DNA from: Mesorhizobium sp. WSM4306
Lineage (GTDB): Bacteria; Pseudomonadota; Alphaproteobacteria; Rhizobiales; Rhizobiaceae
Direction of reading: 5' to 3'
NCBI RefSeq assembly: GCF_007003975.1
Contig: NZ_VFTC01000009.1
Span: 62,001-126,000 of the forward strand
DNA: 64,000 nt
Shown: positions 45,368-54,828 of the stretch, piece after piece
Layout: each line of letters opens with the position of its first letter
Numbering within the stretch: the stretch's first letter is position 1
Notes under the pieces: model-generated
The model's input: only the letters and a program-made list of their open reading frames with translations
Database searches by the model: none
What the model was told of the DNA's origin: nothing
Made by a program: the position numbers and the translations under genes

Positions 45368-45604
45368 CTACCGCCTGTTCCTCTGCCAGCCGATATCCAG
45401 CAGTCCCAGCCGGCCGAGTTCCCGGTCCACTGCCCGGGTTACGTCCTTGCGCTTGGCGCCGATGTCGCGCAATTGGCGATCCGACAGATCCTCGACATCC
45501 TGGCGTGGCAGGTTGATTGCAACCCTTGCCTGGCGAAGCCAATCCGTTACGGCGACAAACCAGTTCGAGCGAGCGGCTTGCGAATTCAAAGCGATGATGG
45601 ACAT
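45368..45604 (-). CDS. DUF1127 small protein
   Basis: A 78-aa protein ending in a DUF1127 domain: INLPRQDVEDLSDRQLRDIGAKRKDVTRAVDREL (core LSDRQLRDIGAKRKDV). In alphaproteobacteria such small Arg-rich proteins bind RNA or help phosphate and C/N regulation, but no function can be read here. ATG 45604 chosen to give MSIIALNS; open frame continues upstream. Confidence 0.87.
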   Translation of the reverse strand: MSIIALNSQAARSNWFVAVTDWLRQARVAINLPRQDVEDLSDRQLRDIGAKRKDVTRAVDRELGRLGLLDIGWQRNRR

Positions 45605-45738
45605 GATGTGCTCCGTGTTCCGCCAGATATCAAATCTGGCTTGATGGTGTGTCGGTGGATGCATCATGCCGCATTGAAATCTATGAGAGAAATGAGTAGT
45701 TCTTTTCGGATCGTCAAGTTTAATTTGAGGATAAGGTG

Positions 45739-46659
45739 ATGTCTCGCCTGCTGCCTGGAACCCGCGCGCTGAGGACGCTGGAAGCCGCCGCCCGGCATCT
45801 TAATTTCACCCGTGCCGCCGACGAGCTTGGGCTGACGCCGGCCGCGGTCAGCCACCAGATCAAGGAAATCGAGGATCAGCTCGGCATCGTGCTGTTCACC
45901 CGCACCAGCCGCACCATCCGGCTGACCGAGGCAGGCACGGTGCTGTTCGAAGCCTCGCTTGATGCGCTCGACCTGCTCAACCGGGCGGTGTCGCGGGCGC
46001 GCAAGCTGACGCGTGGCACGGCGCTGCTGAAGGTAACGCTCGACGCGCAGTTCGCGTCAAAATGGCTGATGCGGCGCGTCGACGATTTCCGCAAGCGTCA
46101 GCCCAATATCGAGCTCCGGTTCGACATCGCCTACGAAGTGCGGGATTTCGAACTCGACGATGTCGATGTCGGCATCCGCTTCGGCGCCGGCAAATATCCG
46201 GGGCTTCGCGCCCATCGCCTGTTCGACAACATCCTCATTCCGGTGTGTAGTCCAGCGCTGCTGACCTCAGGTCCGCCGCTGCGCGAGCCGCGCGACCTGT
46301 TCAATCACACGCTTGCCCATATCGAATGGTCGCGCCAAGGCGTGACATGGCCAAACTGGCGGATGTGGATGGCGGCGGCCGGCGTCAATGATTTCGATGA
46401 CAGCCGGACCGTCGTGTTCGGCAACTCTACCGATGCCGTGCAGGCGGCGCTCGACGGCAATGCCGTCGCGCTCGCCGACTTCGCCATGGTGGCAAACGAC
46501 CTTTCCCAGGGCAGGCTGGTGCAACCTTTTGAACTCGGCCTGCGGGTGGGGCCAGAATTCGGCTATTTCCTGGTCTATCCCGAAAGTGCTGCCGACGATC
46601 CGCGCATCATCGCCTTCCGCGAATGGATCCTCGATGAAGTCGCCAAGACGAAGACCTGA
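45739..46659 (+). CDS. LysR-family regulator, GcvA-like
   Basis: A 306-aa regulator. N-terminal winged helix with LRTLEAAARHLNFTRAADELGLTPAAVSHQIKEIED (core FTRAADELGLTPAAVSHQI), then a substrate-binding domain with the GcvA-type DVDVGIRFGAGKYPGLRAHRLF. GcvA-like regulators often control neighbouring catabolic or beta-lactamase genes; no obvious target here. ATG 45739, preceded in frame by GTG 45736, with GAGGATAAG. Convergent with DUF1761. Confidence 0.9.
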   Translation: MSRLLPGTRALRTLEAAARHLNFTRAADELGLTPAAVSHQIKEIEDQLGIVLFTRTSRTIRLTEAGTVLFEASLDALDLLNRAVSRARKLTRGTALLKVTLDAQFASKWLMRRVDDFRKRQPNIELRFDIAYEVRDFELDDVDVGIRFGAGKYPGLRAHRLFDNILIPVCSPALLTSGPPLREPRDLFNHTLAHIEWSRQGVTWPNWRMWMAAAGVNDFDDSRTVVFGNSTDAVQAALDGNAVALADFAMVANDLSQGRLVQPFELGLRVGPEFGYFLVYPESAADDPRIIAFREWILDEVAKTKT

Positions 46660-46674
46660 CGATTGCTGCAGGCC

Positions 46675-47097
46675 TCAGCCGGCGACGACCGGTGCGCCGA
46701 ACCAGCCGATCACCGCGCCGATGATCAAAAGCACGCCGAGCCAGTGGCCACCGTCGATCAGGGTCAGGTCCCAGCCGAAATTCTCATAGCGGTGGTTGAC
46801 CGACAGCGTCGTGGCGACAAAGCCGAGCCAAAGAACGAAGCCGAAAACCAGGCCGGCGGTAAGGGCCGGTTCGCCGCCCGTCATCGCTCCAACCACCAGG
46901 GCCACGACCAGCGCCATGATGAGTTCGGCAATGAAGGAGATGACGAAGGGCAGCTTCGATCTGCTCATCGTTGCCGGATCGAGCTTGGCCGCCTTCAGCC
47001 ACGGCTTGCTCAAAGCCATGTACCAGACGGCGCCGAACAGCCAGGCCACCACGGCCGCGACAACCACCGCCAGCCAGTTCACTGCCGAAAAATCCAT
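46675..47097 (-). CDS. DUF1761 membrane protein
   Basis: A 140-aa protein with four hydrophobic helices. DUF1761 marks: NWLAVVVAAVVAWLFGAVWYMALSKPWLKA (core GAVWYMALSKPW) and GFVLWLGFVATTLSVN, then YENFGWDLTLIDGGHWLGVLL. Function of the family is unknown. Confidence 0.87.
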   Translation of the reverse strand: MDFSAVNWLAVVVAAVVAWLFGAVWYMALSKPWLKAAKLDPATMSRSKLPFVISFIAELIMALVVALVVGAMTGGEPALTAGLVFGFVLWLGFVATTLSVNHRYENFGWDLTLIDGGHWLGVLLIIGAVIGWFGAPVVAG

Positions 47098-47112
47098 AAA
47101 GTCCTCCCCTCA

Positions 47113-47157
47113 AGCATGTCGCCCAAAAGCGCGAGCGGTTTGGGAAAACGACTTGCG
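47113..47157. repeat. Degenerate rhizobial-type palindrome
   Basis: Carries the same CCCAAAAG...CGGTTTGGGA core as the element at 7793-7838, with imperfect ends (GCATGTCG / CGACTTGC). Lies upstream of the DUF1761 gene. Confidence 0.5.
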
Positions 47158-47204
47158 TATTCTTCAAATCAATCTCGCGATGGAACGCCTGTTCGGCAGC
47201 GCCG

Positions 47205-47861
47205 TCAAGCGAAGCGCCACACGGTGGTGCGCTTGACCAGAGCATCCTCCAGCGCCCGCGTCACCGCCACTTCATAGACGGCCAAAGGCTCCAGTCCGGC
47301 CTTGGGCATGTAGGAGCGGCCGGGGTCGCCAACGAGGACGTCGGCGCCGCGCGCCTTCAGTATCGAAAACCACGGCATCAGCGTGTCGGCAAAGGATCTG
47401 TCGTAGAAAACGTCGCCGGCCAGCACAACGTCCCAGCCGGCATCGGTGCCGATGCAGTCGGTGCCGCAAAACTCGATTGCCACGCCATTGGCCTCGGCAT
47501 TGAGGCGGATCGCCGTTTCGCAGAACGGGTCGATGTCGGTGGCAATCACTTGCGCGGCACCTGCCTTCGCGGCGGCGATGGCGACAAGCCCGGAGCCTGA
47601 GGCGAAGTCGAGCACGCGTTTGCCGCGCACTTCAGACGGATTGTCGAGGATATAGCGGGCAAGGCCTTGCCCGCCCGCCCAGGCAAAGGCCCAGAAGGGC
47701 GGCGGCAGGCCGATCTCGGTCAGCTCGTCCTCGGTCCGCTGCCAGAGGTCGTGCGCCTCGTCGGCAAGCCGCAGAAAAATCTCCGGCACATGCGGCGGCG
47801 CCATCAGCGCCGTGTTGTCGAGAATGAACTTTTTCGCGCTGTTCGGAGTGAGGACCGTCAC
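47205..47861 (-). CDS. Class I SAM-dependent methyltransferase (ETFB/PrmA-like)
   Basis: A 218-aa methyltransferase. SAM-binding VLDFASGSGLVAIAAAKAGAAQVIATDIDP carries motif I (DFASGSG) and the acidic DID; a later VVLAGDVFYD resembles the METTL20/Nnt1-type DxxY motif of protein-lysine or small-molecule methyltransferases. The GTG start at 47861 overlaps the EVE gene's stop, so the two are coupled. Target unknown. Confidence 0.83.
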   Translation of the reverse strand: MTVLTPNSAKKFILDNTALMAPPHVPEIFLRLADEAHDLWQRTEDELTEIGLPPPFWAFAWAGGQGLARYILDNPSEVRGKRVLDFASGSGLVAIAAAKAGAAQVIATDIDPFCETAIRLNAEANGVAIEFCGTDCIGTDAGWDVVLAGDVFYDRSFADTLMPWFSILKARGADVLVGDPGRSYMPKAGLEPLAVYEVAVTRALEDALVKRTTVWRFA

Positions 47862-48283
47862 GGAGCCGGCGTCAGGCCGCCCATGCGGCAGACTTCCTTC
47901 CATTCGGCCGGCGTGACCGGCTGTACGGAAAGCCGCCCGAGCCGCACCAGCGCCATCTCGGCCAGCTTGGGATTGGCTTTGACCTGTTCCAGCGTCGGCG
48001 GGTTCGGCATGTCCTTGAAAGCGCGGATGTCGACGCATTCCCAGCGCGGATCGTCGGTGGTGCTATCCGGATGGGCAAGCCCGCAGACTTCGGCGATGCC
48101 GACGACGTTCAGCCCCTCATTGGAATGGTAGAAAAAGCCCAGATCGCCGATCTGCATCGCCTTCATGTTGTTGCGCGCCGCATAGTTGCGCACGCCGTCC
48201 CATTGCGTGCCGGCCTTGCCCTTGGCCTTCAGCGCCTCGAAGGAAAAGACCGAGGGTTCGGATTTGAACAGCCAGTAGTTCAT
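47858..48283 (-). CDS. EVE-domain protein
   Basis: A 141-aa single EVE (PUA-like) domain. Family marks: NYWLFKSEPSVFSFEAL, WDGVRNYAARNNMKAM (core GVRNYAARN), GDLGFFYHSN and the C-terminal SVQPVTPAEW. EVE domains bind modified bases in RNA or DNA. Coupled to the methyltransferase downstream by an overlapping GTGA. Confidence 0.92.
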   Translation of the reverse strand: MNYWLFKSEPSVFSFEALKAKGKAGTQWDGVRNYAARNNMKAMQIGDLGFFYHSNEGLNVVGIAEVCGLAHPDSTTDDPRWECVDIRAFKDMPNPPTLEQVKANPKLAEMALVRLGRLSVQPVTPAEWKEVCRMGGLTPAP

Positions 48284-48313
48284 GTCTTTGCTCCTCCTTG
48301 GCTTGGCCAGGAA

Positions 48314-48610
48314 TTAACTAGCCGCCGGCTTGTTGAAGATCCAGTTCCACTGGCGGATTTCGACGCTTTCGAACAGCCCGGCCTTGGCATAGGGGTCGGC
48401 GGCCGACAGCGCCTGCGCGCCGGCCAGGTCCGGCGCCTCGACCACGGCGAGGGTACCGTTCGGCTTGCCGTCGGCATCGAGGAACGGACCGGCAAAGGCC
48501 AGTGTCCTGTCGGCGTTCAGGCCCTCGAGAAAGGCGACGTGGGCGGGCCGGGTGTCGACGCGCACCTGCAGGCTGCCGGGCTTGTCCTTGCAAATCAACG
48601 CAAACAGCAT
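48314..48610 (-). CDS. YciI family protein
   Basis: A 98-aa YCII-fold protein: MLFALICKDKPGSLQVR, RPAHVAFL with the conserved His, AGPFLDADGKPNGTLAVVEA (G-P-F and D-G), and DPYAKAGLFESVEIRQWNW. The DPYAKAGLF block is diagnostic of the YciI subgroup. Role unknown. Sits 30 bp upstream of the EVE gene, likely same operon. Confidence 0.9.
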   Translation of the reverse strand: MLFALICKDKPGSLQVRVDTRPAHVAFLEGLNADRTLAFAGPFLDADGKPNGTLAVVEAPDLAGAQALSAADPYAKAGLFESVEIRQWNWIFNKPAAS

Positions 48611-48974
48611 GCTTTGAAAACTCCGGGTTGGGATTGCGACTACAGTTCGCCTTGAACTGCCGAAACCGCGTTTTCGCTTTTATGGTGCCTTCGGGTCAAT
48701 GCCAAATGACGATCTGTCGCGTTGGATCTCCGCCCCGCTCAAGGCCAAGGCATTGAAATGATTGATCCACTTGAGTTTGATGAAAGTCACAGACGATATC
48801 GCTTCGCCTGAAAGAGCAGACACAGGCAACACCTGGCCTTTGCGATTACTGCTTATAGGACGCGACTGGATATTTCGTAAGTCAAAGATAATCAATTTTC
48901 GATATGCTACGCTCCCAGCGGGTCAGTTGTGGGAATGGGGCTGGTTCTTCCAGAACGCCTGAATGGAGGACGCA
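48611..48974. other. 364-bp intergenic stretch before the glycan operon
   Basis: By eye more AT-rich than its surroundings, with short open frames on both strands that I cannot support as genes. The promoter of the glycan operon should be here; gataatcaattttcgatatg (48885-48904) is AT-rich and a possible -10 region. No repeat or RNA gene seen. Confidence 0.4.
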
Positions 48975-50210
48975 ATGGAGAGCATCGCGGGGGACATGAC
49001 AGGCAGGATCGACGACGCCACGCCTGCTTTCACGGCCAGCACGGAGACCGATCGTGTTCTCGTTTCTGCAATCATTCCTTGCCTGAACGAAGAATTGACG
49101 ATCGGCATCTGCATCCGCAAAGCCTTCGATGCCTTCTCGAGGCGCGGCGTCAAGGGGGAAGTCGTCGTCGGCGACAATGGCTCCACGGACAGGTCGGTGG
49201 AGATTGCGCAAAAGTTGGGAGCGCGCGTCGTCCATCAGCCGGTAAAGGGCTATGGCGCGGCAATCAGCGCCGCGGCTGAAGCAGCCGAAGGCAAATATCT
49301 CATCATGGCCGATGCCGATGATTCCTACGACTGGAGCCAGCTCGGCGATTTCATCGATGCGTTGGAATTGGGTGCGGACTTTGTCATGGGCAATCGGTTC
49401 GCCGGCGGTATCGAGCCGGGCGCCATGCCGCTATTGCATCGCTACCTGGGCAATCCCGTCCTGTCCACCATCGCTCGCTGGCTGCACAAATCTCCGATCC
49501 GCGACTTCCATTGCGGCATGCGCGGCTTCACTCGAGAGGCATTTCAGAAAATCGGCGCACGCTCGCCGGGAATGGAATTCGCCTCGGAAATGATCATCAA
49601 TGCGCATCGCGCTGGACTGAGCATTCGTGAAGTGCCGATCAAGCTCTACCCCGACAAGCGAAACCGCGCCCCGCATCTGCGTTCCTTCCGCGACGGTTGG
49701 CGCCATTTGCGGCTCATTATTGCTCACGCGCCGGACACGCTTTACCTGATACCTGGTCTTACCTTGCTGGCGACGGGCATTGTCGGCCTGGCTTTGCTTT
49801 CGTCCGGCCCGATTGTGTTTAACGGGCATTATTTCGGCATCCACTTTGTCGCACTTGCGTCCATGGCAACTCTCATTGGACTGTCCGCAACACTGCTGGG
49901 CATGTTGGCTAAAGTGGCCATCGCCATCTATCACCCGGTTCAGAAAGGACGCGTTGTCCCCTGGCTTAAACGAGGACGCCCTCTGGAATGGCTGGTTGGC
50001 GGAGGTGTCTTGATTTTTGCCGGCGGGTTCGCGGTAAACCTGCTCCTCGCTCTTCAATGGTTGCTTGTCGACGAACCGATGGAACAGTCCGTGCACCTCA
50101 TATTCACCAGCAGCACTGCGTGCGTGGCCGGCGTCTTGATGACTCTGTCCGGTTTTGTGCTGAAGCTGCTGCTTGATAGTCTTGGCGATCCCACCTCCTT
50201 CCGAAGGTAA
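48975..50210 (+). CDS. Family 2 glycosyltransferase with C-terminal membrane helices
   Basis: A 411-aa transferase of the dolichol-phosphate-sugar synthase type. GT2 fold: SAIIPCLNEELTIG, VVGDNGSTDRS, YGAAISAAAEAAEGKYLIMADADDSYD with the metal D-A-D-D, then GMRGFTREAF and SEMIINAHRAG with EVPIKLYPDKR. The last 170 residues hold three to four hydrophobic helices, as in polyprenyl-phosphate sugar synthases. It would load a sugar on undecaprenyl phosphate. ATG 48975 has GGAGGA (overlapping an earlier ATG at 48963). First gene of six coupled genes. Confidence 0.88.
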   Translation: MESIAGDMTGRIDDATPAFTASTETDRVLVSAIIPCLNEELTIGICIRKAFDAFSRRGVKGEVVVGDNGSTDRSVEIAQKLGARVVHQPVKGYGAAISAAAEAAEGKYLIMADADDSYDWSQLGDFIDALELGADFVMGNRFAGGIEPGAMPLLHRYLGNPVLSTIARWLHKSPIRDFHCGMRGFTREAFQKIGARSPGMEFASEMIINAHRAGLSIREVPIKLYPDKRNRAPHLRSFRDGWRHLRLIIAHAPDTLYLIPGLTLLATGIVGLALLSSGPIVFNGHYFGIHFVALASMATLIGLSATLLGMLAKVAIAIYHPVQKGRVVPWLKRGRPLEWLVGGGVLIFAGGFAVNLLLALQWLLVDEPMEQSVHLIFTSSTACVAGVLMTLSGFVLKLLLDSLGDPTSFRR

Positions 50211-50219
50211 GCTCGCAAC

Positions 50220-50909
50220 ATGAAAGCAAGCAGGGCTTCTCCGCGTATCTGGGATACCGACTGGCTGATATTGCGCGGGCTCGCCAGGCTGCTCGAGGAG
50301 CAGGCACGCGCCCATGTCAGGCCGGAAACACTGATGGTCGATCTGGGTTGCGGAGACATGCCCTATGCCCGAATGATGCGGGAGATGCGGATCGACTATC
50401 GTGGTGCGGATATCGACGATGGCGGATCGCTGCGGATCGATGAGCGTGGCCGGGTGCCGCTTGCCGATGGCGCCGCAGGCGCGGTCCTCTCAGTCCAGGT
50501 CCTGGAACATGTACGCGACCTAGACGCTTATTGCGCCGAGATCAGCCGGCTGCTGCGCGATGACGGTGTCCTGTTGCTATCCACGCATGGCACCTGGCTG
50601 TATCATCCTCACCCGGAAGATCATCGCCGCTGGACACGAACAGGCCTGATTGCCGATCTCGGGGATCGCGGCCTGATTGTCGAGGATGTCAAGGCTATCG
50701 CCGGACCGCTGGCCACGACCACGCTGATCCGTCTGACAGGCTTTGCCTTCTTCCTGCGCCGCATCCCTGTTTTTGGGGGCGCTTTCGCGTCGCTGCTGGC
50801 CGTGCTCATGAACCTGCGCGCGCTGCTGGAGGACGCCATCACGCCAGCGTCGATACGCGACGACAATGGATGCGTATTCCTCGTTCGGGCACATAAGGCA
50901 ATCGCATGA
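50220..50909 (+). CDS. SAM-dependent methyltransferase, type 11
   Basis: A 229-aa methyltransferase. Motif I is MVDLGCGDMPYARMM and motif IV LSVQVLEHVRDLDAYCAEISRLLRDDGVLLLSTHG (core VQVLEHV, DDGVLLLSTHG); WLYHPHPEDHRRWTRTGL is typical of enzymes acting in glycan loci. A hydrophobic stretch near 175-200 is unusual. 9 bp after the GT2 gene; its stop overlaps the gtrA-type start (ATGA). Confidence 0.85.
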   Translation: MKASRASPRIWDTDWLILRGLARLLEEQARAHVRPETLMVDLGCGDMPYARMMREMRIDYRGADIDDGGSLRIDERGRVPLADGAAGAVLSVQVLEHVRDLDAYCAEISRLLRDDGVLLLSTHGTWLYHPHPEDHRRWTRTGLIADLGDRGLIVEDVKAIAGPLATTTLIRLTGFAFFLRRIPVFGGAFASLLAVLMNLRALLEDAITPASIRDDNGCVFLVRAHKAIA

Positions 50910-51298
50910 ACATGCGTGCGCCTTCCACTTACGTCGTTGTGGCGGCGCTGTGTCTCGCGCTCCACAACGCGGTGATGATTCTTTCGGACCGTGCTGGCTC
51001 GCCTTTGTGGCTGGCGGTCCTGTTGTCCTTCGGGATTGTAGCGGCAACCGGCTACGCCCTGCATGGCGTCTTCACGTTCCGCCAGCCCCTGGCTCTGCCC
51101 GGTTTTGCAAGATATCTGCTGGCGATGTCGGCCAATGTTCCGCTGGCGTTCATCTTCACCTGGTTCTGGCGCGACTGGACAGGTCTGGCGATGCCTGTCG
51201 CGGCGCCGCTTGCGTCGATCTGCATGCTGGCGATCAACTTTGCGCTTAGCCGCTGGGCGATCGGCGCGCCAAAATCCACCTCCGTCAGAAACCCATGA
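50906..51298 (+). CDS. GtrA-family membrane protein
   Basis: A 130-aa protein with four hydrophobic helices, matching GtrA flippase-like proteins that help move polyprenyl-phosphate sugars across the membrane. GtrA marks: SFGIVAATGYALHGVFTFRQP (core YALHGVFTFR) and the C-terminal LASICMLAINFALSRWAI (core INFALSRWAI). Coupled on both sides by ATGA overlaps. Confidence 0.88.
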   Translation: MNMRAPSTYVVVAALCLALHNAVMILSDRAGSPLWLAVLLSFGIVAATGYALHGVFTFRQPLALPGFARYLLAMSANVPLAFIFTWFWRDWTGLAMPVAAPLASICMLAINFALSRWAIGAPKSTSVRNP

Positions 51299-51963
51299 AT
51301 TTCCAGATGACGATGCCCTCCATCGATCCGCACCTCCTGCAGGGTATCATGTCGCGCCATCTCGCCATGTACCGGAGCAAAGTGCCGTTCTATCAAGCCA
51401 CGATGCTCGACAGCTTGCGTCAAGTGTGGGCTGGCGATCATCGCAGGCTGCTGGATGTCGGTGGCGGTACAGGCGTGATTGCGCAAGCCATGTCTGAGCT
51501 GTTTCCGCTGGAAGAAGTGCAAACGGTGGATCTTGTAGACCGTTTCTGCCCTTCGCTAAGCGTGCCCACGCGCCAGTATGACGGCAAGACGTTGCCCTTC
51601 AGGGACGATGCGTTCGACGCGGCAACGCTCAACAACGTCATGCATCACGTGCCGCTTGCGGCGCGAGCAGCGCTTCTCAGAGAGATCCGGCGGGTGGTGG
51701 ATGGACCGCTCTACATCAAGGACCATGAAAGCCTCCATGCGGTGGATCGTCTACGCCTCACGGCAATGGACGCCATTGGAAACATCCCGTTCGGCGGAAT
51801 GGTATGGGCGCGTTACCTTGATCGTGCCGAATGGGAGAGGCTCGCCGCCGAGAGCGGCTATCGCATAGCCGCACGCGCAGCGCCGTTGCGATATCGCAAA
51901 GGCCTGTACGGATGGCTGTTTCCGAACCGCCTTGAGATTACGCTCCGTCTGGAGCGGGTTTGA
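51295..51963 (+). CDS. SAM-dependent methyltransferase, second of the glycan operon
   Basis: A 222-aa methyltransferase. Motif I LLDVGGGTGVIAQAM, then VQTVDLVDR, LPFRDDAFDAATLNNVMHHV and EIRRVVDGPLYIKDHES; the VMHHV form is of UbiE/BchM-like type 11 enzymes. It differs clearly from the first methyltransferase of the operon, so they likely act on different positions. Its stop overlaps the following TTG start. Confidence 0.87.
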   Translation: MNFQMTMPSIDPHLLQGIMSRHLAMYRSKVPFYQATMLDSLRQVWAGDHRRLLDVGGGTGVIAQAMSELFPLEEVQTVDLVDRFCPSLSVPTRQYDGKTLPFRDDAFDAATLNNVMHHVPLAARAALLREIRRVVDGPLYIKDHESLHAVDRLRLTAMDAIGNIPFGGMVWARYLDRAEWERLAAESGYRIAARAAPLRYRKGLYGWLFPNRLEITLRLERV

Positions 51964-53126
51964 CGGGCAAGCCATTGCGGATTTTGACGGTAAGCCACTT
52001 CTTCGAGGCGCATGGCGGCGGCATAGAACGCGTCGCCGGGCATCTTTGCCGCCGGTTCGCGGATAACGGCATCGAAGCGTCCTGGGCTGCAAGCGATGCC
52101 GACCTGCCGCCCGAGGGAAAAGTGGATGTGGTGCCGATTGCCTGCCTCCAGGTGATGGAAAAACGCAACGGCCTGCCGATGCCCATACCTCGTATGCGAG
52201 GAATAGCGGCATTGGCGCGCGCAGTGCGCGGCAGCGATTCAGTGGTGCTGCATGACGCGCTCTACGCCACGTCGATCCTGGCAATGGTGGCGGCCAAAAT
52301 TTACCGCAAGCGAACAGTGCTTGTTCAACACATTGCCAGCGTTCCGTTCTCTTCTCGTATCCTGCGCTTCGCGATGGCGCTCGCAAACCGTCTGGTGACG
52401 CGGCCTATGCTAAGGGCGGCGGATGCCCGCGTCTTTATCAGTGACACGGTGCGCCATGAGTTGCTGGGAACCCCCCCGCGGCACTCTTACAGGCTGCTTT
52501 TCAACGGGGTTGACCGCAGCATTTTCCATCCGTCGCGGGACTCGACCGGCGATGGGGGCTCTCCGGCGCGAGGACGTCGCGTTCTTTTCGTTGGCCGTTA
52601 CGTCGAGAAAAAGGGACTGTCGGTGATCCGCGCGCTGGCGACCTTGCGACCCGATCTCGAATTTTCGCTGGCGGGCGCCGGCTCGATCAGACCCAGCGCC
52701 TGGGGACTTGGCAATGTTCGTGACCTGGGCACCCGGACGCCCATGGAGTTGGCGGACCTCTATCGCACGGCGGATCTCTTGCTGCTGCCAAGCGTCGGTG
52801 AAGGGTATCCGCTTGTCATACAAGAGGCGATGGCCTGCGGCCTCCCGGTGATCTGCGGCGCTCCGGTCCATCTTGCCGACCCCGATGCAGCGGTCTGGCT
52901 GCGTGGTGTGAACATCGACCTTAGAGATCCCCAAGGGTCAGCGCATCGTTGCGCTGACGCGATCGATGGTCTTGCCCTGACTGCGGCCGAACGTGATGCG
53001 ATGGCGGCCCATGCCCTGGCGCACTATGATTGGGAAAAGATGGCCCGCAGCGTGATCGCCTTGGCGTGCAATAGCCAAGCGGTGGCACCGACAGAGAACC
53101 GGCAAGAGAACGTTGCCGATGAATGA
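51960..53126 (+). CDS. Family 4 glycosyltransferase
   Basis: A 388-aa GT-B enzyme. N-terminal donor-side SHFFEAHGGGIERVAGHL, C-terminal VLFVGRYVEKKGLSVI and the GT4 E-x7-E motif in PSVGEGYPLVIQEAMACGLPVI (core GEGYPLVIQEAMA). It would transfer a sugar from a nucleotide donor on the cytoplasmic side. Starts with TTG in the previous stop (TTGA). Confidence 0.88.
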   Translation: MTGKPLRILTVSHFFEAHGGGIERVAGHLCRRFADNGIEASWAASDADLPPEGKVDVVPIACLQVMEKRNGLPMPIPRMRGIAALARAVRGSDSVVLHDALYATSILAMVAAKIYRKRTVLVQHIASVPFSSRILRFAMALANRLVTRPMLRAADARVFISDTVRHELLGTPPRHSYRLLFNGVDRSIFHPSRDSTGDGGSPARGRRVLFVGRYVEKKGLSVIRALATLRPDLEFSLAGAGSIRPSAWGLGNVRDLGTRTPMELADLYRTADLLLLPSVGEGYPLVIQEAMACGLPVICGAPVHLADPDAAVWLRGVNIDLRDPQGSAHRCADAIDGLALTAAERDAMAAHALAHYDWEKMARSVIALACNSQAVAPTENRQENVADE

Positions 53127-54828
53127 CCGGTCCGCTGTGAAAACCCACATCAGCAATAAGGACTTTTTCGGCATTGCCGAGCGCCCGGCCATAATCGGCC
53201 TGAGCGTTCTGATCGCACTTAAGATCATCCTTCTCTTCGCGCTGGCCTATCGCAGCCGGTTCGTCATGGATGAGTTCGGCCAGCTCGGTTACGCGAAATA
53301 TCTCGGGAACGGCCTGTTTGACACTGTCCAACCGGCCAAGGCGGTAGGTTTCACGATTTTTTCTAAGCTGGCCAATCTCATCGGCTGGGATGCGACCTCC
53401 ATTATGATCGTGGGGCGCTTCCAGATGGCGCTGCTCGCCTGCGCGACCATCGCCATGATTTATGCATGCGCGCGAGTGCTCAGCCAGGACAAGCCGCGTG
53501 CCTTGGCGATTGTCCTGATCCTGCTGTGCTTTTCCAACATCATGGAGCGAATTTTCCGCACGATCTCGGAACCGCTGGCGCTGTTCTTCGCCGTCGCGGC
53601 GCTGTTGGTGGTCATCAGCGGGAATTCGGCAAGCGCGAGACGGATTGTCTTCGCTGGCATCCTTAGCGGCCTCGCCTTCCTGACGACCCAGAAATCCATC
53701 TATTTCAATGTCGCGCTGGGCACGGGATTGCTCGTCAACGCTTTCATTGCACGACAATACGGAGCCGGGATCAAGCGTGGCGCAGCCCTGGTGCTGGGCT
53801 GGATTGTGCCCATCGCCGCGTATTGCGTCATATTTGGCGGCGTCGACCCGCTCCCGATCGCCCGAGGCCTGATATTCGGCCCAGTTGAAGTCGCGAGCCG
53901 CGGCGGTGTCGAATATGGCGGCTTGCGACGTTTTGTGCTCCAGACGCTCGTTCACAACGCAATTCTCTATGCATTCTGCTTCGGCGGAATCGTTCTTGGG
54001 TTGGTACGTATCGGAGCGTTGGAAGAGAGACAGCGGATTGCGCTGGCGTTCACCGCCGTCATCACGGCCCTGGTTTTTGTTCATGATCAGCCTTGGCCTT
54101 ATGTCTTCATCATGGCCTTGCCATTCATGGCGCTGTGGTCGCTTGGAGTGCTCGATCGCAATGCGGCTGATGCATTGCCCATGCGTTTTGCGCGGGCGTT
54201 GCTCGTGATTGCCGGAGCGATCAGCTACATCAGCAACGGACTGTATCTGCGTATCGACAATCCGGCGCAGCTTGCGCTGATCGCCCGCGCCGAGGCGATG
54301 GTCAAACCGGACGAGTTCTATTTCGACGGCATCGGAATGCTGCCCAATCGACAGGAGCCCTCCACCCTCTGGCTCGACCAGTACTATATCTTGAAAACAC
54401 TGCGGGAAGGCAGCGAATCGGAAGCGTACAAAATCCTCTCGAACACTCCGCCAAAGGTGATTATCTGGTCATATCGCATGGATATGATCGATCCTGTGAT
54501 TGCCCCTTTTATCCGCGACAGCTACGTCCAGATCGCTCCCAACATCAGAATGGCCGGCCGTCGCCTTCGCTCCGGTCGTCTGGGCGTTTTCAAGGTGCCG
54601 GTCGCCGGACGGTACAACCTGTATACGGCGAACGGGCAGCCAGCAGATGGCAACGTCGAGATCAATGGCACCCCGCGTTCCTTGCCTTTGTCGTTGGAGG
54701 CCGGTGTCAGCGACGTTGTTCTGCGCAGCGGTCCGGCCGAGGCACTGCTGCTTCCGGAAGGTGATTACGAAAACCTCATCGTCGCCGGTGATGACAATGC
54801 CGAGTTGTTCCGAGGTGTATACAATTAG
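53119..54828 (+). CDS. GT-C-like polytopic membrane protein (glycosyltransferase candidate)
   Basis: A 569-aa protein with about ten hydrophobic helices over residues 25-390 and a soluble C-terminal part (about 390-569) rich in beta strands. The first loop has an acidic pair in [15 protein letters not shown], which sits where GT-C enzymes keep their catalytic D-E, so a polyprenyl-sugar-dependent transferase is likely. No family name assured. It overlaps the GT4 stop by 8 bp, and its own stop overlaps the convergent gpsA stop by 3-4 bp. Confidence 0.72.
   Translation: MNDRSAVKTHISNKDFFGIAERPAIIGLSVLIALKIILLFALAYRSRFVMDEFGQLGYAKYLGNGLFDTVQPAKAVGFTIFSKLANLIGWDATSIMIVGRFQMALLACATIAMIYACARVLSQDKPRALAIVLILLCFSNIMERIFRTISEPLALFFAVAALLVVISGNSASARRIVFAGILSGLAFLTTQKSIYFNVALGTGLLVNAFIARQYGAGIKRGAALVLGWIVPIAAYCVIFGGVDPLPIARGLIFGPVEVASRGGVEYGGLRRFVLQTLVHNAILYAFCFGGIVLGLVRIGALEERQRIALAFTAVITALVFVHDQPWPYVFIMALPFMALWSLGVLDRNAADALPMRFARALLVIAGAISYISNGLYLRIDNPAQLALIARAEAMVKPDEFYFDGIGMLPNRQEPSTLWLDQYYILKTLREGSESEAYKILSNTPPKVIIWSYRMDMIDPVIAPFIRDSYVQIAPNIRMAGRRLRSGRLGVFKVPVAGRYNLYTANGQPADGNVEINGTPRSLPLSLEAGVSDVVLRSGPAEALLLPEGDYENLIVAGDDNAELFRGVYN

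Noticed and set aside
48762..48962. 66-aa plus-strand open frame before the glycan operon
   Set aside because: No good ribosome site, no recognisable protein, and an equally long frame on the other strand.
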